In this document: positions 20,805-28,115 of the stretch, one piece after another
Position numbering within the stretch: position 1 is the stretch's first letter
Layout: every line of letters begins with the position of its first letter
Notes under the pieces: generated by a model
The model's input: only the letters and a program-made list of their open reading frames with translations
What the model was told of the DNA's origin: nothing
The model's database searches: none
IMG/VR virus record: IMGVR_UViG_3300028383_000089
Coordinates: 1-28,115 of that record
Source: a virus
Length of the DNA: 28,115 nucleotides
Strand: one strand, 5' to 3'
Made by a program: the position numbers and the translations under genes

Positions 20805-20833
20805 AGTATACTGCCCACATGGCCAGATGTCAA
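20805..20833 (-). promoter_or_regulatory. Early sigma70-type promoter, copy 5
   Basis: TTGACA, 17 bases, TATACT on the minus strand, followed after four bases by CTGTTGGTTAAGAGAGAG, one base different from the shared GTGTTGGTT. It lies directly after the stop of the glycosyltransferase gene ending at 20837. Confidence 0.9.
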
Positions 20834-20836
20834 CTC

Positions 20837-21529
20837 TTAGTAATAGTAATCCTTGATCCACCGGTTATTGCGCTGGACATTCTTGTCCCATGGATCGTAG
20901 TGGCCATGAAAGAACACGATCCGGGCATCGTCTGGGAGAGGTTCTTTCCCCGACCCCATATGGTTTCGGAATGAATACACCCCATCTTTGGTACACCACT
21001 TCGATTCGTTTGGCCCCAGCACGTACGAGATCCATGCCTGATCAGATCCGACCATACCCTTCGAGCGCGTGATATCAGGGGCCTTTTCGTTAAAGTCCTC
21101 GTACACGCGGGGGCGTGCGCCTGCGTCCATGAGCCAGAACCCACCGTTGTAGGCGGTGTTCTTGGCCGTATCACCCCAGATTTTGAAATCGTCGGGGATG
21201 TCGATCAGCGAAGTGATATCACCGGTAATCACCGTATCAAGGTCGATCGACAGAATTCTCTCCCCGAGCCATTCCGCCGCATCAGGGGCAAATGCTCGAA
21301 GCCTCCGGTAGCAGTTGGGCTTTCCCTTCGGAAGTACGACATCCGGCCAGTCCCACAGTGGGATCGTCTCGATGTCATCCATACCCGTCGCATCGTCGGT
21401 GACGCACACAAAATGGTGATCCAGTTGCAGGTTTCGGGCAACCATGCTCTTGAGTGTCCGCACGTGCTGATGTGTGAACCGGGACCGATACTTTTTCTGC
21501 TGCCACTTCCAACACACGACCGTAATCAT
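20837..21529 (-). CDS. Phage glycosyltransferase (DxD type)
   Basis: 230 residues from MITVVCWKW, whose ATG overlaps the preceding stop. Motifs: FTHQHVRTLKSMV, HHFVCVTDD, the metal/sugar-nucleotide motif LSIDLDTVI (Asp96, Asp98), KIWGD, YNGGFWLMDAG, GSDQAWISYVLGP and IVFFHGHYDPWD. This set belongs to a soluble glycosyltransferase family common in phages and related to GT8-like enzymes. Donor and acceptor are unknown: virion protein, phage DNA or host surface sugar are all possible. It ends a three-gene sugar cassette. Confidence 0.8.
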   Translation of the reverse strand: MITVVCWKWQQKKYRSRFTHQHVRTLKSMVARNLQLDHHFVCVTDDATGMDDIETIPLWDWPDVVLPKGKPNCYRRLRAFAPDAAEWLGERILSIDLDTVITGDITSLIDIPDDFKIWGDTAKNTAYNGGFWLMDAGARPRVYEDFNEKAPDITRSKGMVGSDQAWISYVLGPNESKWCTKDGVYSFRNHMGSGKEPLPDDARIVFFHGHYDPWDKNVQRNNRWIKDYYY

Positions 21530-22245
21530 AGCAACCGCTCCCACTCAAAGTTGAGGGGCTTGATCGGTCCGGGCATTTGTTTTCTCCGTTCCATCAATTC
21601 AGGGTTATTGAGGATATGGTACTGCGAGTTCTTCCGCCCATAGTTGGTCGTCGATGCATCGGGCACTTCGTCCCTCGAATATAGGGTAAGGGCGATCCCA
21701 AGCATCTGACGCTCCGAGATCTCACCTAACTGGCGCTTGAACACCGAGTCAGATCCATAGTATCCACGAAACGATTCGTCATACCCACCGGCGAGCCAGT
21801 ACAGATCCGAGGTCAGGAAGTATGTGTTTGGGTGATGATGATACTTTGACCCGTCTGGTTTTTCTCGCTTTGGGACATAGTGAACAGCCCGATCATAACT
21901 CAGGGACACAAGCTTCCGCGCATTCTTGACATTGAGCAGATGATCCATATCACTGATCAGGCACCACCCCTCGGCATGAGTCATCCCAAGGTTCCGCGCA
22001 CCGTCCTGATTCCAAGGGATATCTTCCTTGATCCGGTACAGTTCGATCGGGAACCCGACATCAGCACCGTCGAGGTGGTGTATCGCCGGGTCTCTCGAAG
22101 ATCCGTCATCAACGATAATTGCCTTGAACTTCTCTTTGAGCCGGTACTCTTCCCACTCCTGAAGATGACGGTCAAGCATCCCTCCATTCTCATAGTACGG
22201 ATACACGAGCGTGACAGTATCAGGCTCGGATGTATATGGAATCAT
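21526..22245 (-). CDS. GT2-like glycosyltransferase
   Basis: 239 residues with a GT-A start: TVTLVYPYYENGGMLDRHL, the nucleotide motif IIVDDGSSRD (Asp46-Asp47), NLGMTHAEGWCLISDMDHLL with the DxD (Asp99, Asp101), then AGGYDESFRGYYGSDSVF. These are the landmarks of family 2 transferases. The rest (TTNYGRKNSQYHI, NFEWERLL) resembles phage-encoded members. It overlaps the methyltransferase gene by 26 bases and the other transferase by four, so the three proteins are made together. Substrate unknown. Confidence 0.82.
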   Translation of the reverse strand: MIPYTSEPDTVTLVYPYYENGGMLDRHLQEWEEYRLKEKFKAIIVDDGSSRDPAIHHLDGADVGFPIELYRIKEDIPWNQDGARNLGMTHAEGWCLISDMDHLLNVKNARKLVSLSYDRAVHYVPKREKPDGSKYHHHPNTYFLTSDLYWLAGGYDESFRGYYGSDSVFKRQLGEISERQMLGIALTLYSRDEVPDASTTNYGRKNSQYHILNNPELMERRKQMPGPIKPLNFEWERLL

Positions 22246-22867
22246 GTGCCCTCTCTCCTACTTTGACGTACTTTTTGTACTGAAGATACTGCTCCATATC
22301 TTCCATCCGGTATCCACCCTTCTGGGTGTGGTCCTTGGCTTCGAGCATCAGGAGGGGCGAGAACCGATCGATCGTGTCTTCGGCCCCCTTTAGTGTTTCG
22401 AGTTCATGCCCCTCGACATCAAGAAAAATGGCAGTGCAGTCAGATAACCCGAGCGAGTCGATCGTCATGAGCGTGACATTCAGTTTCTCTTTATCAGTAT
22501 CGTTTTCTGTCACGCCGATATGGTGGCCACCCGTGTTGATCTGCGAGTACACCAGTTCGAGCCATCCGCTCTGGGAAGACAGACCCGAGTTGAATGCATC
22601 TACTTTTCCACTGTCGATGTTGTGCCTGTTGTTATGAAGAAGGCACTGGTAGTTGTCTGGCTCTGGTTCAAAGGTGTATACCTTGCGGAACCAGTGAGAC
22701 AGGACCGATGGCCACAGCCCCACATGACCACCTGCCTGAACGACCGCCCCCCGATCATCGTCTTCCAGATACCTGAAGACAGAGAGGGCATCCTCCATGT
22801 GCCGGAGAAAATAATCGTACTTGCTCCCGATCGTATCGGGAAACCAGAACCCAGAGTGACTAATCAT
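22220..22867 (-). CDS. FkbM-family methyltransferase
   Basis: 215 residues with the SAM-binding elements of the FkbM group: VVQAGGHVGLWPSVLS (motif I), VYTFEPEPDNYQCL, and TAIFLDVEGHELETLKGAE. These enzymes usually O-methylate sugars or polyketides. The first Gly-rich motif has AGG where GAN or GCN is more common, still compatible with binding. The ATG overlaps the previous stop (TAATG). Together with the two transferases it suggests synthesis of a methylated glycan. Confidence 0.85.
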   Translation of the reverse strand: MISHSGFWFPDTIGSKYDYFLRHMEDALSVFRYLEDDDRGAVVQAGGHVGLWPSVLSHWFRKVYTFEPEPDNYQCLLHNNRHNIDSGKVDAFNSGLSSQSGWLELVYSQINTGGHHIGVTENDTDKEKLNVTLMTIDSLGLSDCTAIFLDVEGHELETLKGAEDTIDRFSPLLMLEAKDHTQKGGYRMEDMEQYLQYKKYVKVGERAHDSIYIRA

Positions 22868-23061
22868 TACCGTTGCTCCGCCATTTGTTTCTGGATGGCC
22901 CGCATCCTCAATTCAATCATCTCGCACTCCTCGTCGTCATGATTGCACCATGCCTTCCGGTACTGTTCCCTCAGATCGTGAAGGGTACTCTGAAGAGTTT
23001 CGTTATTCTTGGCCCGGACGACCGTCTTGGCCGTGTCGTCTGACATGTAGTTGATCATCAT
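22867..23061 (-). CDS. Hypothetical small charged helical protein
   Basis: 64 residues (59 if the later ATG, MSDDTAK, is used). Nearly all charged helix (TLQSTLHDLREQYRKAWCNH, EMIELRMRAIQKQMAEQ), which could form a coiled coil. AGGAG lies about 12 bases before the first ATG. It lies 15 bases after the helicase gene and is coupled to the methyltransferase gene. No family recognised. Confidence 0.6.
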   Translation of the reverse strand: MMINYMSDDTAKTVVRAKNNETLQSTLHDLREQYRKAWCNHDDEECEMIELRMRAIQKQMAEQR

Positions 23062-23076
23062 CGTCGTTGTGATCTC

Positions 23077-24483
23077 CTATACCTTTACGTCCGAAAAGTC
23101 ATGGCCCTTGAGTTTCGAGGCAATGTCCGTCGAGTCAAACACCGGAGTATCAGGTGCCGAACCGTCTGGATTCGATAACGTCTGGGCCGAATCCTCGACA
23201 TCATACAACCGCATCCTCTCTGGATCAATACCAAGCACAAACTTTTTGTACTTGCCCGGATCGGAGTACCGGTTTTTTAGCTGCTTGACCATCACCTGTC
23301 CGAGTTCTTCGAGTTCCTCGGTTTTGATCAGGGCAAACATCAGGTCGGCTGTCTGTGGCACGCCCCATGACTCAGAGGTATTGGTCAGATCAACGTCCGA
23401 CGAACCAAAGCCCTCGCGGTTAAGCTGCGTTGCCGTCACGACCGGGAGATTCTGCTCGACGGCCAGACCCCGCAATTCTTCGGCAATCGCCTTAACATAT
23501 GTATACGAGTTGACCGACCCGCCCATTTTGATCCTCGACGACGCGCAGTTGTTCATATAGTCGACAAAGATAATGTCAGGTGCAAAGTTCCGCTTGAGGG
23601 ACAGTTCATTCAGCAGACCCCTAAAATGTCCTGCATGGGCCGATCCGGTCGGGTACTCCTTGATGATCAGTTTCCCGGTACCCCGATTCCGAATCCGATC
23701 GATACGCCGACTGTATTCCGAGTAGTCCATCCCCTCCAGTGCATCGAGCGGGACGTTCATCAAGTTCGCGTCGATGCGCTCGGCGATTCGCTCCTCTGCC
23801 ATCTCTAGTGTCAGGTACAGGACATTCTTCCCCATCATCAGGGTCGATGCTGCCTGATGACACATATACAGGGATTTGCCGACACCAGTACCGGCGAGTA
23901 CGACGGTGAACGACTTGCGCGGGACCCCGTTCTTGGTGATCTTGTTCAGGTACTCCAGATCAAATGGGATTCGCTCTTCCTGCCGATGATAGAACTCAAA
24001 CCTAGCATCTGCGTCTTCGATGTAATCATGCCCGACATGTGAGTCAAATGTCACCGACAGGGCATCCGACAGAAGATCGGGTAGCGCGTTCTTTGACAGG
24101 CTCTGATGCTTCCCGTCGATGATGTTGATTGACTCCATGATCGCCAGATATATCGCACGATCCTGACACCACTTTTCGGTCTGGTCGACCAACCAGTCCT
24201 CATTGACCTGAGCCTCCCTGTCGAGAATGGGAAGGATAGACGCCGCTTGTGCAGCGTCATCCGGGTCAACAAAACCGTCGTCGTTCTCAGACATCTCGAT
24301 CGACAGGGCCTCGGTCGTCGGCATCTTGTTGTACTTGGCAACAAACCGGGCGACTGTCGAGAATACTAGGCGGTGACCTCCTTCAAAATACTCGGGTTTG
24401 AGGAACGGAATAACCTTCCGTGTGTAGTTCTCATTCTTGAGGAGATTCCTCAGAATCACGGTCTGAATCTGTAGTTCGTCCAA
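23077..24483 (-). CDS. 41: Replicative DNA helicase, T4 gp41-like
   Basis: 468 residues from a TTG start, chosen because GGGGAG stands seven bases upstream and no ATG exists nearby that fits; a further upstream ATG would add 23 residues unlike the family. The length matches T4 gp41 (475). The N-terminal helical domain is followed by a RecA-type motor with Walker A AGTGVGKSLYM (198-204), Walker B DIIFVDYMN (303-308) and TATQLNREG. The hexameric helicase unwinds DNA at the phage fork. The start overlaps the linker gene by 53 bases, and UvsX is one gene upstream, the T4-like order. Confidence 0.92.
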   Translation of the reverse strand: MDELQIQTVILRNLLKNENYTRKVIPFLKPEYFEGGHRLVFSTVARFVAKYNKMPTTEALSIEMSENDDGFVDPDDAAQAASILPILDREAQVNEDWLVDQTEKWCQDRAIYLAIMESINIIDGKHQSLSKNALPDLLSDALSVTFDSHVGHDYIEDADARFEFYHRQEERIPFDLEYLNKITKNGVPRKSFTVVLAGTGVGKSLYMCHQAASTLMMGKNVLYLTLEMAEERIAERIDANLMNVPLDALEGMDYSEYSRRIDRIRNRGTGKLIIKEYPTGSAHAGHFRGLLNELSLKRNFAPDIIFVDYMNNCASSRIKMGGSVNSYTYVKAIAEELRGLAVEQNLPVVTATQLNREGFGSSDVDLTNTSESWGVPQTADLMFALIKTEELEELGQVMVKQLKNRYSDPGKYKKFVLGIDPERMRLYDVEDSAQTLSNPDGSAPDTPVFDSTDIASKLKGHDFSDVKV

Positions 24484-24859
24484 TCTTGTACTCCCCTGTC
24501 TGGAATGAGCGTAGGATGATGTAATGTAGAACCCGACCGATAAACTCATCAAACTGATCGGTCAGTTCAACGTCATCAGTATCATCATCGGTCCGTACGA
24601 TCTCATAATCAAAGTTCATGGTTGCCTCGTCGGACCCCTCGTCGGCGGGTGGAGCGAGAGATACTCGACCATACCGAATAACAATACCAGAGTACGGTTC
24701 GCGCTTCAACCGAATCTTGACGGTCGTGTCCATCGTAGAGTCGACGGCATCTGGATCATCGGCCCCTTCGACATCACGGTCAAGGTACTGAAAATCGGAA
24801 TCGGAGATTCCAATCTCCCTGATAATCTCATCAAACTCACCATCGTTACCTACTGTCAT
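24431..24859 (-). CDS. Hypothetical acidic protein between uvsX and the helicase
   Basis: 142 residues, strongly acidic, with a central beta-rich part (VKIRLKREPYSGIVIRYGRVSL, MNFDYEIVR) and a helical end (FDEFIGRVLHYIILRSFQ). Comparable unknown proteins sit between uvsX and gene 41 in other marine T4-like phages. It overlaps UvsX by ATGA and the helicase gene by 53 bases, so the three are made in concert. A role as a recombination or helicase-loading partner is conceivable from position only. Confidence 0.65.
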   Translation of the reverse strand: MTVGNDGEFDEIIREIGISDSDFQYLDRDVEGADDPDAVDSTMDTTVKIRLKREPYSGIVIRYGRVSLAPPADEGSDEATMNFDYEIVRTDDDTDDVELTDQFDEFIGRVLHYIILRSFQTGEYKIGRTTDSDRDSEESPQE

Positions 24860-25935
24860 TCCTCAGCGCCTCCTTCATTTTCGGCCCTCAGTTCTTCGGG
24901 AAGATCTTCTGGATCGATCATCGATCGGTACCCGACCATATAGTGGTTCTGGACAAACTCATTGAAGTTGGGGTCCGAGAGAATAGGCTTCCAAAACTCC
25001 TTGTTCAAGGTGTCCTTGGCCCGTACCTTCGGGTAAATCTCTTCTCCTGTCTCGGTATCGACGCGGCAGTACCATCCCTGTGACGGCTTGGTCACATGGC
25101 CAGACAGGAGAGCAATATCCAGCAGACCCGAGAATCGCTCGATACCCCCGTCCCATGAGACAGACACCGGGACCTTGGACTTCTCCTTCACGAACCGAGA
25201 CTTCTCGACATTGATAATAAAGTGGTAGCCCTTGACCTCGGCACCGTCCTTGTCTTGCTGACGACCAATAATCCATACGTTGTCTGCCGAGTACATGATT
25301 CCTGTACCACCAGAGACCACGGCCTTTGAGTACATCTCCATGGTATTGTACGTATGGTTCACCGCCAAGAGTGGGATGTTCTTCATCGTCAGGTGTGGAG
25401 TCACCATCCGAAACAACCCTTTGAGGGCTTTGGCCCGTGACATATCGGCAACCGACTTTTCGTTCATCGCATCCTCGACCTCTTTCTTCGAGGCAAGGTT
25501 ACCGACCGAATCAATCACCACGACGACATGGTCATCTCGCTCGATATTGTCTAGCTGGTTCATCATATCGAACTTGAGTTGCTCTACGTCCGTGATCGGA
25601 GTGTGGAGGACGCGATTCGGGTCAATACCAAACGATTCAAAGTACCCCTGCGGGGAGCCAAACTCCGAATCATAGAACAGGAGGACGGCATCGTCGTACT
25701 TATTCAGGTATGCAGAAGCCATTAGCAGGGCAAACGAAGTCTTGAAGTGTTTTGACGGTCCAGCCAAAACGGTAAGACCTGACGAAATGCCACCATCGAT
25801 ACGTCCTGACAGGGCAACATTCACCATCGGAACGTCGGTCGGGATCTGATCATTCTGTGAAAAGAACTGCGAGTCTGCGAGCGTTGCAGTCTCGGACACC
25901 CGCGAATTCTTCTTTAGTTTATCCATTACACCCAT
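24856..25935 (-). CDS. uvsX: RecA-like recombinase UvsX
   Basis: 359 residues from the ATG reading MGVMDKLKK, which has AAGGAG ten bases upstream; a TTG two codons earlier is less likely. Walker A GPSKHFKTS (59-67) and the Walker B-like VVVVIDSVGNL are clear, with VNHTY and the SGGTGIMYSAD region near the DNA-binding loop 2 position, all as in T4 UvsX. The protein forms filaments on single-stranded DNA and drives strand exchange for recombination-dependent replication and repair. The C-terminus ends in an acidic tail (AENEGGAEE). Confidence 0.93.
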   Translation of the reverse strand: MGVMDKLKKNSRVSETATLADSQFFSQNDQIPTDVPMVNVALSGRIDGGISSGLTVLAGPSKHFKTSFALLMASAYLNKYDDAVLLFYDSEFGSPQGYFESFGIDPNRVLHTPITDVEQLKFDMMNQLDNIERDDHVVVVIDSVGNLASKKEVEDAMNEKSVADMSRAKALKGLFRMVTPHLTMKNIPLLAVNHTYNTMEMYSKAVVSGGTGIMYSADNVWIIGRQQDKDGAEVKGYHFIINVEKSRFVKEKSKVPVSVSWDGGIERFSGLLDIALLSGHVTKPSQGWYCRVDTETGEEIYPKVRAKDTLNKEFWKPILSDPNFNEFVQNHYMVGYRSMIDPEDLPEELRAENEGGAEE

Positions 25936-25937
25936 AT

Positions 25938-26567
25938 TCAATCTTCTCCTTCGGTCGTCAGTACGGGTTCAATCAATCCGAATTCTTCCATCTCCGTGAG
26001 TTTGACCCTCACTGCTTCGTTGATAAAATCGTTGATCTTCATGTCCTTGTAATGTGCTGCAAGGGCAATAGCTGCCAGTTCATCGTTACTCATATCGAGT
26101 GTGATTGACTCACCTTCTTCGTCGTCGTCATCGCCATCATCGTCCCCCCCTTTGTACCGGACACTATGGGCGTTACCCGCGTCTCGGAATATCCCTTCGA
26201 GTTCTGCCCACACCTCATCGATATCAACGGCATTCGAGAACTGAGTACCAGTATCTGGGTCGGCGACATTAGGCTCGACCTGACGCTCAAAGCACTCGGA
26301 ATAGTATGCCGAAAAATACTCGGGATTGATCCACCGAGTATACTCTTTACACCATTCGTCGTGTACCGACGCTTCGTATATTTCACCGGTTACGGGGTTG
26401 AACACCACATCAAACGCGACATCCTTGGTTTTCTCGGGTGTGACGGTCAGGCAGTATGCGTTGGGGTAGCAGTTCCACATGTACTTAGAGTAGTAGTCTA
26501 CCTCGGTCTTTACACCTTCCCAATCCAGCTTGCGAAGGATTCCATACATCGTTGCGATATTTTCCAT
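25938..26567 (-). CDS. Phage protein with acidic linker and ribbon-helix-helix-like C-terminus
   Basis: 209 residues. The first 135 form a Tyr/Trp/Cys-rich domain (YYSKYMWNCYPNAYCLTV, VVFNPVTGEIYEASVHDEW) that I do not recognise. A very acidic linker follows at 141-153 (nearly all Asp, Glu and Gly). The C-terminal 45 residues (MSNDELAAIALAAHYKDMKI, then NDFINEAVRVKL) have the spacing of a ribbon-helix-helix DNA-binding or dimerisation unit; similar tails occur in other phage proteins. Its stop lies three bases before the UvsX start. Confidence 0.6.
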   Translation of the reverse strand: MENIATMYGILRKLDWEGVKTEVDYYSKYMWNCYPNAYCLTVTPEKTKDVAFDVVFNPVTGEIYEASVHDEWCKEYTRWINPEYFSAYYSECFERQVEPNVADPDTGTQFSNAVDIDEVWAELEGIFRDAGNAHSVRYKGGDDDGDDDDEEGESITLDMSNDELAAIALAAHYKDMKINDFINEAVRVKLTEMEEFGLIEPVLTTEGED

Positions 26568-26584
26568 CGTATCATTACCTCTTT

Positions 26585-27556
26585 CTACATGTTCCGGTAA
26601 GCAAACTCAATCGCCCGATCGGCTTCTACATCGAGTCTCCGTTTATGGTACCGGTTTGATGTCTCAGAGTCAAGTTCACGGATCAGGGAGACAATCTCAT
26701 TCACCGTGATCGGGTACCCGGCTCGAACTGCCGATACGGCGATCGACACCATGATTCGGTAGATAAACGCGTACCGACCAGTTCCGTCGATGTTGGCAAT
26801 CGACTTATACTCCGAGACCATCGACTGGTTTACAAACGGACAGTCCTGATACCCTGACCAGCGAACATTACTACCGACAGTTTTGTTGTTCATCTTCCGG
26901 TACGCAAGGATCTGTTCCTGCATCCCTTTGGGGAGCCGATCGATAAACGACCCGCCGCTCTTGGAGGACCCCAGCTTAGACGGGTCGACCGGATGCTTCA
27001 GTGTAAGATCAGTAGGGTCAATATCCCTCCCATCCCGATTAGAGAAGATAAAATTATAAGCCCCAGAATATGCCGCAGGTATGTAATACATTCGAGAGAG
27101 ATCTTTAGTTTGTGGGTCTCCAATATCTCCAAGTTCTGCATTGAGTGCATACCAGAAGTGTCGGATGTCCTCAGATCGTACCGCTCGCGTAAGAGGAAAT
27201 ACCAGTCGAAACTTAGGTGCCGTGCCGAGAGAGCCAGCAGTAGAATAGCAAACAAAACGGAAATCGCCATAGCTTCGGAGTAGGTCATCTTTCAGGTCCT
27301 CGCAATCAAAGTTGTGATTGTCAATATCCATTGCCGCCCATCGCGACCAGTGGGTGACGTTTTCATTGCACCGTCGGTTGGTCCCCTCGGCATAACACGC
27401 CGGGGATATCAGGTACGAGTCCTTCTTGCCGTTTCGCTCGACGGTACTCAACTGGTACAGCAGATCTTCCAGATCATCGAACGAATCGAGGTTCATGACC
27501 TTGTCGGTCTTGTTGTCGTACAGATTCTTGAAGATCGTAAGGGAGATGTGTGACAT
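26585..27556 (-). CDS. Primase-polymerase (AEP)-like replication protein
   Basis: 323 residues from the ATG that overlaps the previous stop (TGATG). The central motif RWAAMDIDNHNFD (a DxD), followed by FVCYSTAGSLGTAPKFRLVF and then DLSRMYYIPA, follows the layout of the archaeo-eukaryotic primase-like domain found at the front of many plasmid and phage replication proteins. The C-terminal helical region (YAFIYRIMVSIAVSAVRAG) may be an accessory domain. No TOPRIM primase like T4 gp61 is in the window, so this could be the primase partner of the helicase, but catalytic identity is not certain. Confidence 0.55.
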   Translation of the reverse strand: MSHISLTIFKNLYDNKTDKVMNLDSFDDLEDLLYQLSTVERNGKKDSYLISPACYAEGTNRRCNENVTHWSRWAAMDIDNHNFDCEDLKDDLLRSYGDFRFVCYSTAGSLGTAPKFRLVFPLTRAVRSEDIRHFWYALNAELGDIGDPQTKDLSRMYYIPAAYSGAYNFIFSNRDGRDIDPTDLTLKHPVDPSKLGSSKSGGSFIDRLPKGMQEQILAYRKMNNKTVGSNVRWSGYQDCPFVNQSMVSEYKSIANIDGTGRYAFIYRIMVSIAVSAVRAGYPITVNEIVSLIRELDSETSNRYHKRRLDVEADRAIEFAYRNM

Positions 27557-27861
27557 CACCGGGGCCTCCGAGTCCCGTAGTCTCGGGTCGGGCAGTCACC
27601 ACAACTCACGCCACGAACTCCGATTCCGTTCCGATCGCAAAAGCATTCTTCCTCTTCCTGCTCCTGCATGTCCTGTCCATCTATTACATCAGCGATCTCG
27701 AACCAGTCACAGATTTCGTTCAATACCCCCTCGATAACTGCATCCTTGATCTGGGCCTCGGTCGGCTCGTCAGCATGTTTGTACGCCCGATGGTACCCGT
27801 ACGCCACACCGACTTCGACAGCTTGAACCAAAATTGGGTATGTCTTGGGTTTCAGGGTCAT
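27556..27861 (-). CDS. Conserved small phage protein with Cys-rich tail
   Basis: 101 residues. The start [22 protein letters not shown], with [20 protein letters not shown], matches a small helical protein that I know from several T4-like phages, function unknown. The C-terminus has CFC, then CGDC, a possible metal or disulfide site not seen in all relatives. It overlaps both neighbours by ATGA or TGATG. Confidence 0.65.
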   Translation of the reverse strand: MTLKPKTYPILVQAVEVGVAYGYHRAYKHADEPTEAQIKDAVIEGVLNEICDWFEIADVIDGQDMQEQEEEECFCDRNGIGVRGVSCGDCPTRDYGTRRPR

Positions 27862-28115
27862 GTGAAAAAATCCTCTAGTGTATTGCCGGGGTCAGCATCC
27901 TTAATCCGTGATTCTGCAATAGAGAAGTATTCCGCGTCAAGTTCGATGCCGATAAAGTTACGGTTTGTGTTGATTGCGGCAACGCCAGTCGTACCGCTGC
28001 CCATAGTGAAGTCAAGAACAGTCTCACCTTCGTTGGTGTAGGTCTTGATTAGGTATTCCATCAGGGCTACTGGTTTTTGGGTGGGGTGTCCAACCCTCTT
28101 ATCCATACCAAAAGT
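27858..28115 (-). CDS. DNA methyltransferase (N6-adenine/N4-cytosine type), C-terminal fragment
   Basis: The frame enters from the window edge, so only the last 85 residues are seen. [14 protein letters not shown] and [15 protein letters not shown] (SAM-binding motif I), followed by [18 protein letters not shown], are diagnostic of beta-class methyltransferases, where the catalytic (D/N/S)PP(Y/W) motif comes earlier and lies outside the window. It would modify phage or host DNA, for protection against restriction or for timing. The visible ATG is internal. Confidence 0.9.
   Translation of the reverse strand, partial: TFGMDKRVGHPTQKPVALMEYLIKTYTNEGETVLDFTMGSGTTGVAAINTNRNFIGIELDAEYFSIAESRIKDADPGNTLEDFFT

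Noticed and set aside
1-28115. tRNA genes, CRISPR arrays, insertion sequences, attachment sites
   Set aside because: Gaps between genes are at most about 190 bases and hold only promoters and hairpins; no cloverleaf, spaced repeats or transposase motif was seen by eye.

Overview
This window reads as part of the genome of a T4-superfamily (myovirus-type) phage of a Gram-negative host. All credible genes lie on the minus strand, are tightly packed and often overlap by ATGA or TGATG. Phage hallmarks are a UvsX recombinase next to a gp41-type replicative helicase, T4-type late promoters (TATAAATA and CTAAATA), a two-component spanin pair, prohead-type proteins and many small proteins of T4-like phages. 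The spanins and an LpxH-like enzyme point to a host with an outer membrane. The host species cannot be named from the sequence. No tRNA, CRISPR array, insertion sequence or integrase was seen.

Layout in transcription order (right to left). (1) 28115-22867, replication and recombination: a DNA methyltransferase fragment, a small conserved protein, an AEP/primase-like protein, an acidic protein with a ribbon-helix-helix-like tail, UvsX, a linker protein, the gp41-type helicase and a small charged protein. (2) 22867-20837: a surface-sugar cassette of one FkbM-type methyltransferase and two glycosyltransferases. (3) 20833-19738: early small genes behind two near-identical sigma70-type promoters. 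(4) 19721-17755: a hairpin with a late-promoter core in its loop, then a small membrane protein, an HExxH metallopeptidase-like protein and a metallophosphoesterase with a helix-turn-helix. (5) 17717-10738, late region: tandem late promoters, then structural or internal proteins, several starting with a T4 capsid-targeting-like peptide, small membrane proteins and overlapping spanins. (6) 10740-4170, metabolic operon: nrdB (with an N-terminal ATP-cone), nrdA, glutaredoxin, glyA, cydA and an LpxH-like phosphoesterase, behind a promoter covered by two palindromes. (7) 4173-2847: a second early cluster with three more copies of the early promoter, closed by a strong terminator. (8) 2728-1: a late-promoter core, a zinc-ribbon protein, a GIY-YIG nuclease-like protein, a DUF6433 protein and small unknowns.

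The most striking item is cydA, a full-length short-Q-loop quinol-oxidase subunit I with all expected haem- and quinol-site residues, but without a cydB in the window. It is translationally linked to glyA and lies downstream of the ribonucleotide reductase genes, so it is transcribed with dNTP synthesis. A plausible reading (inference) is that the phage adjusts host respiration while it drives nucleotide synthesis. Other items of note are a promoter family repeated five times with a conserved initially transcribed region, a recurring hairpin-then-promoter arrangement at operon borders, and a set of proteins that may be packaged into the head through a common N-terminal tag.
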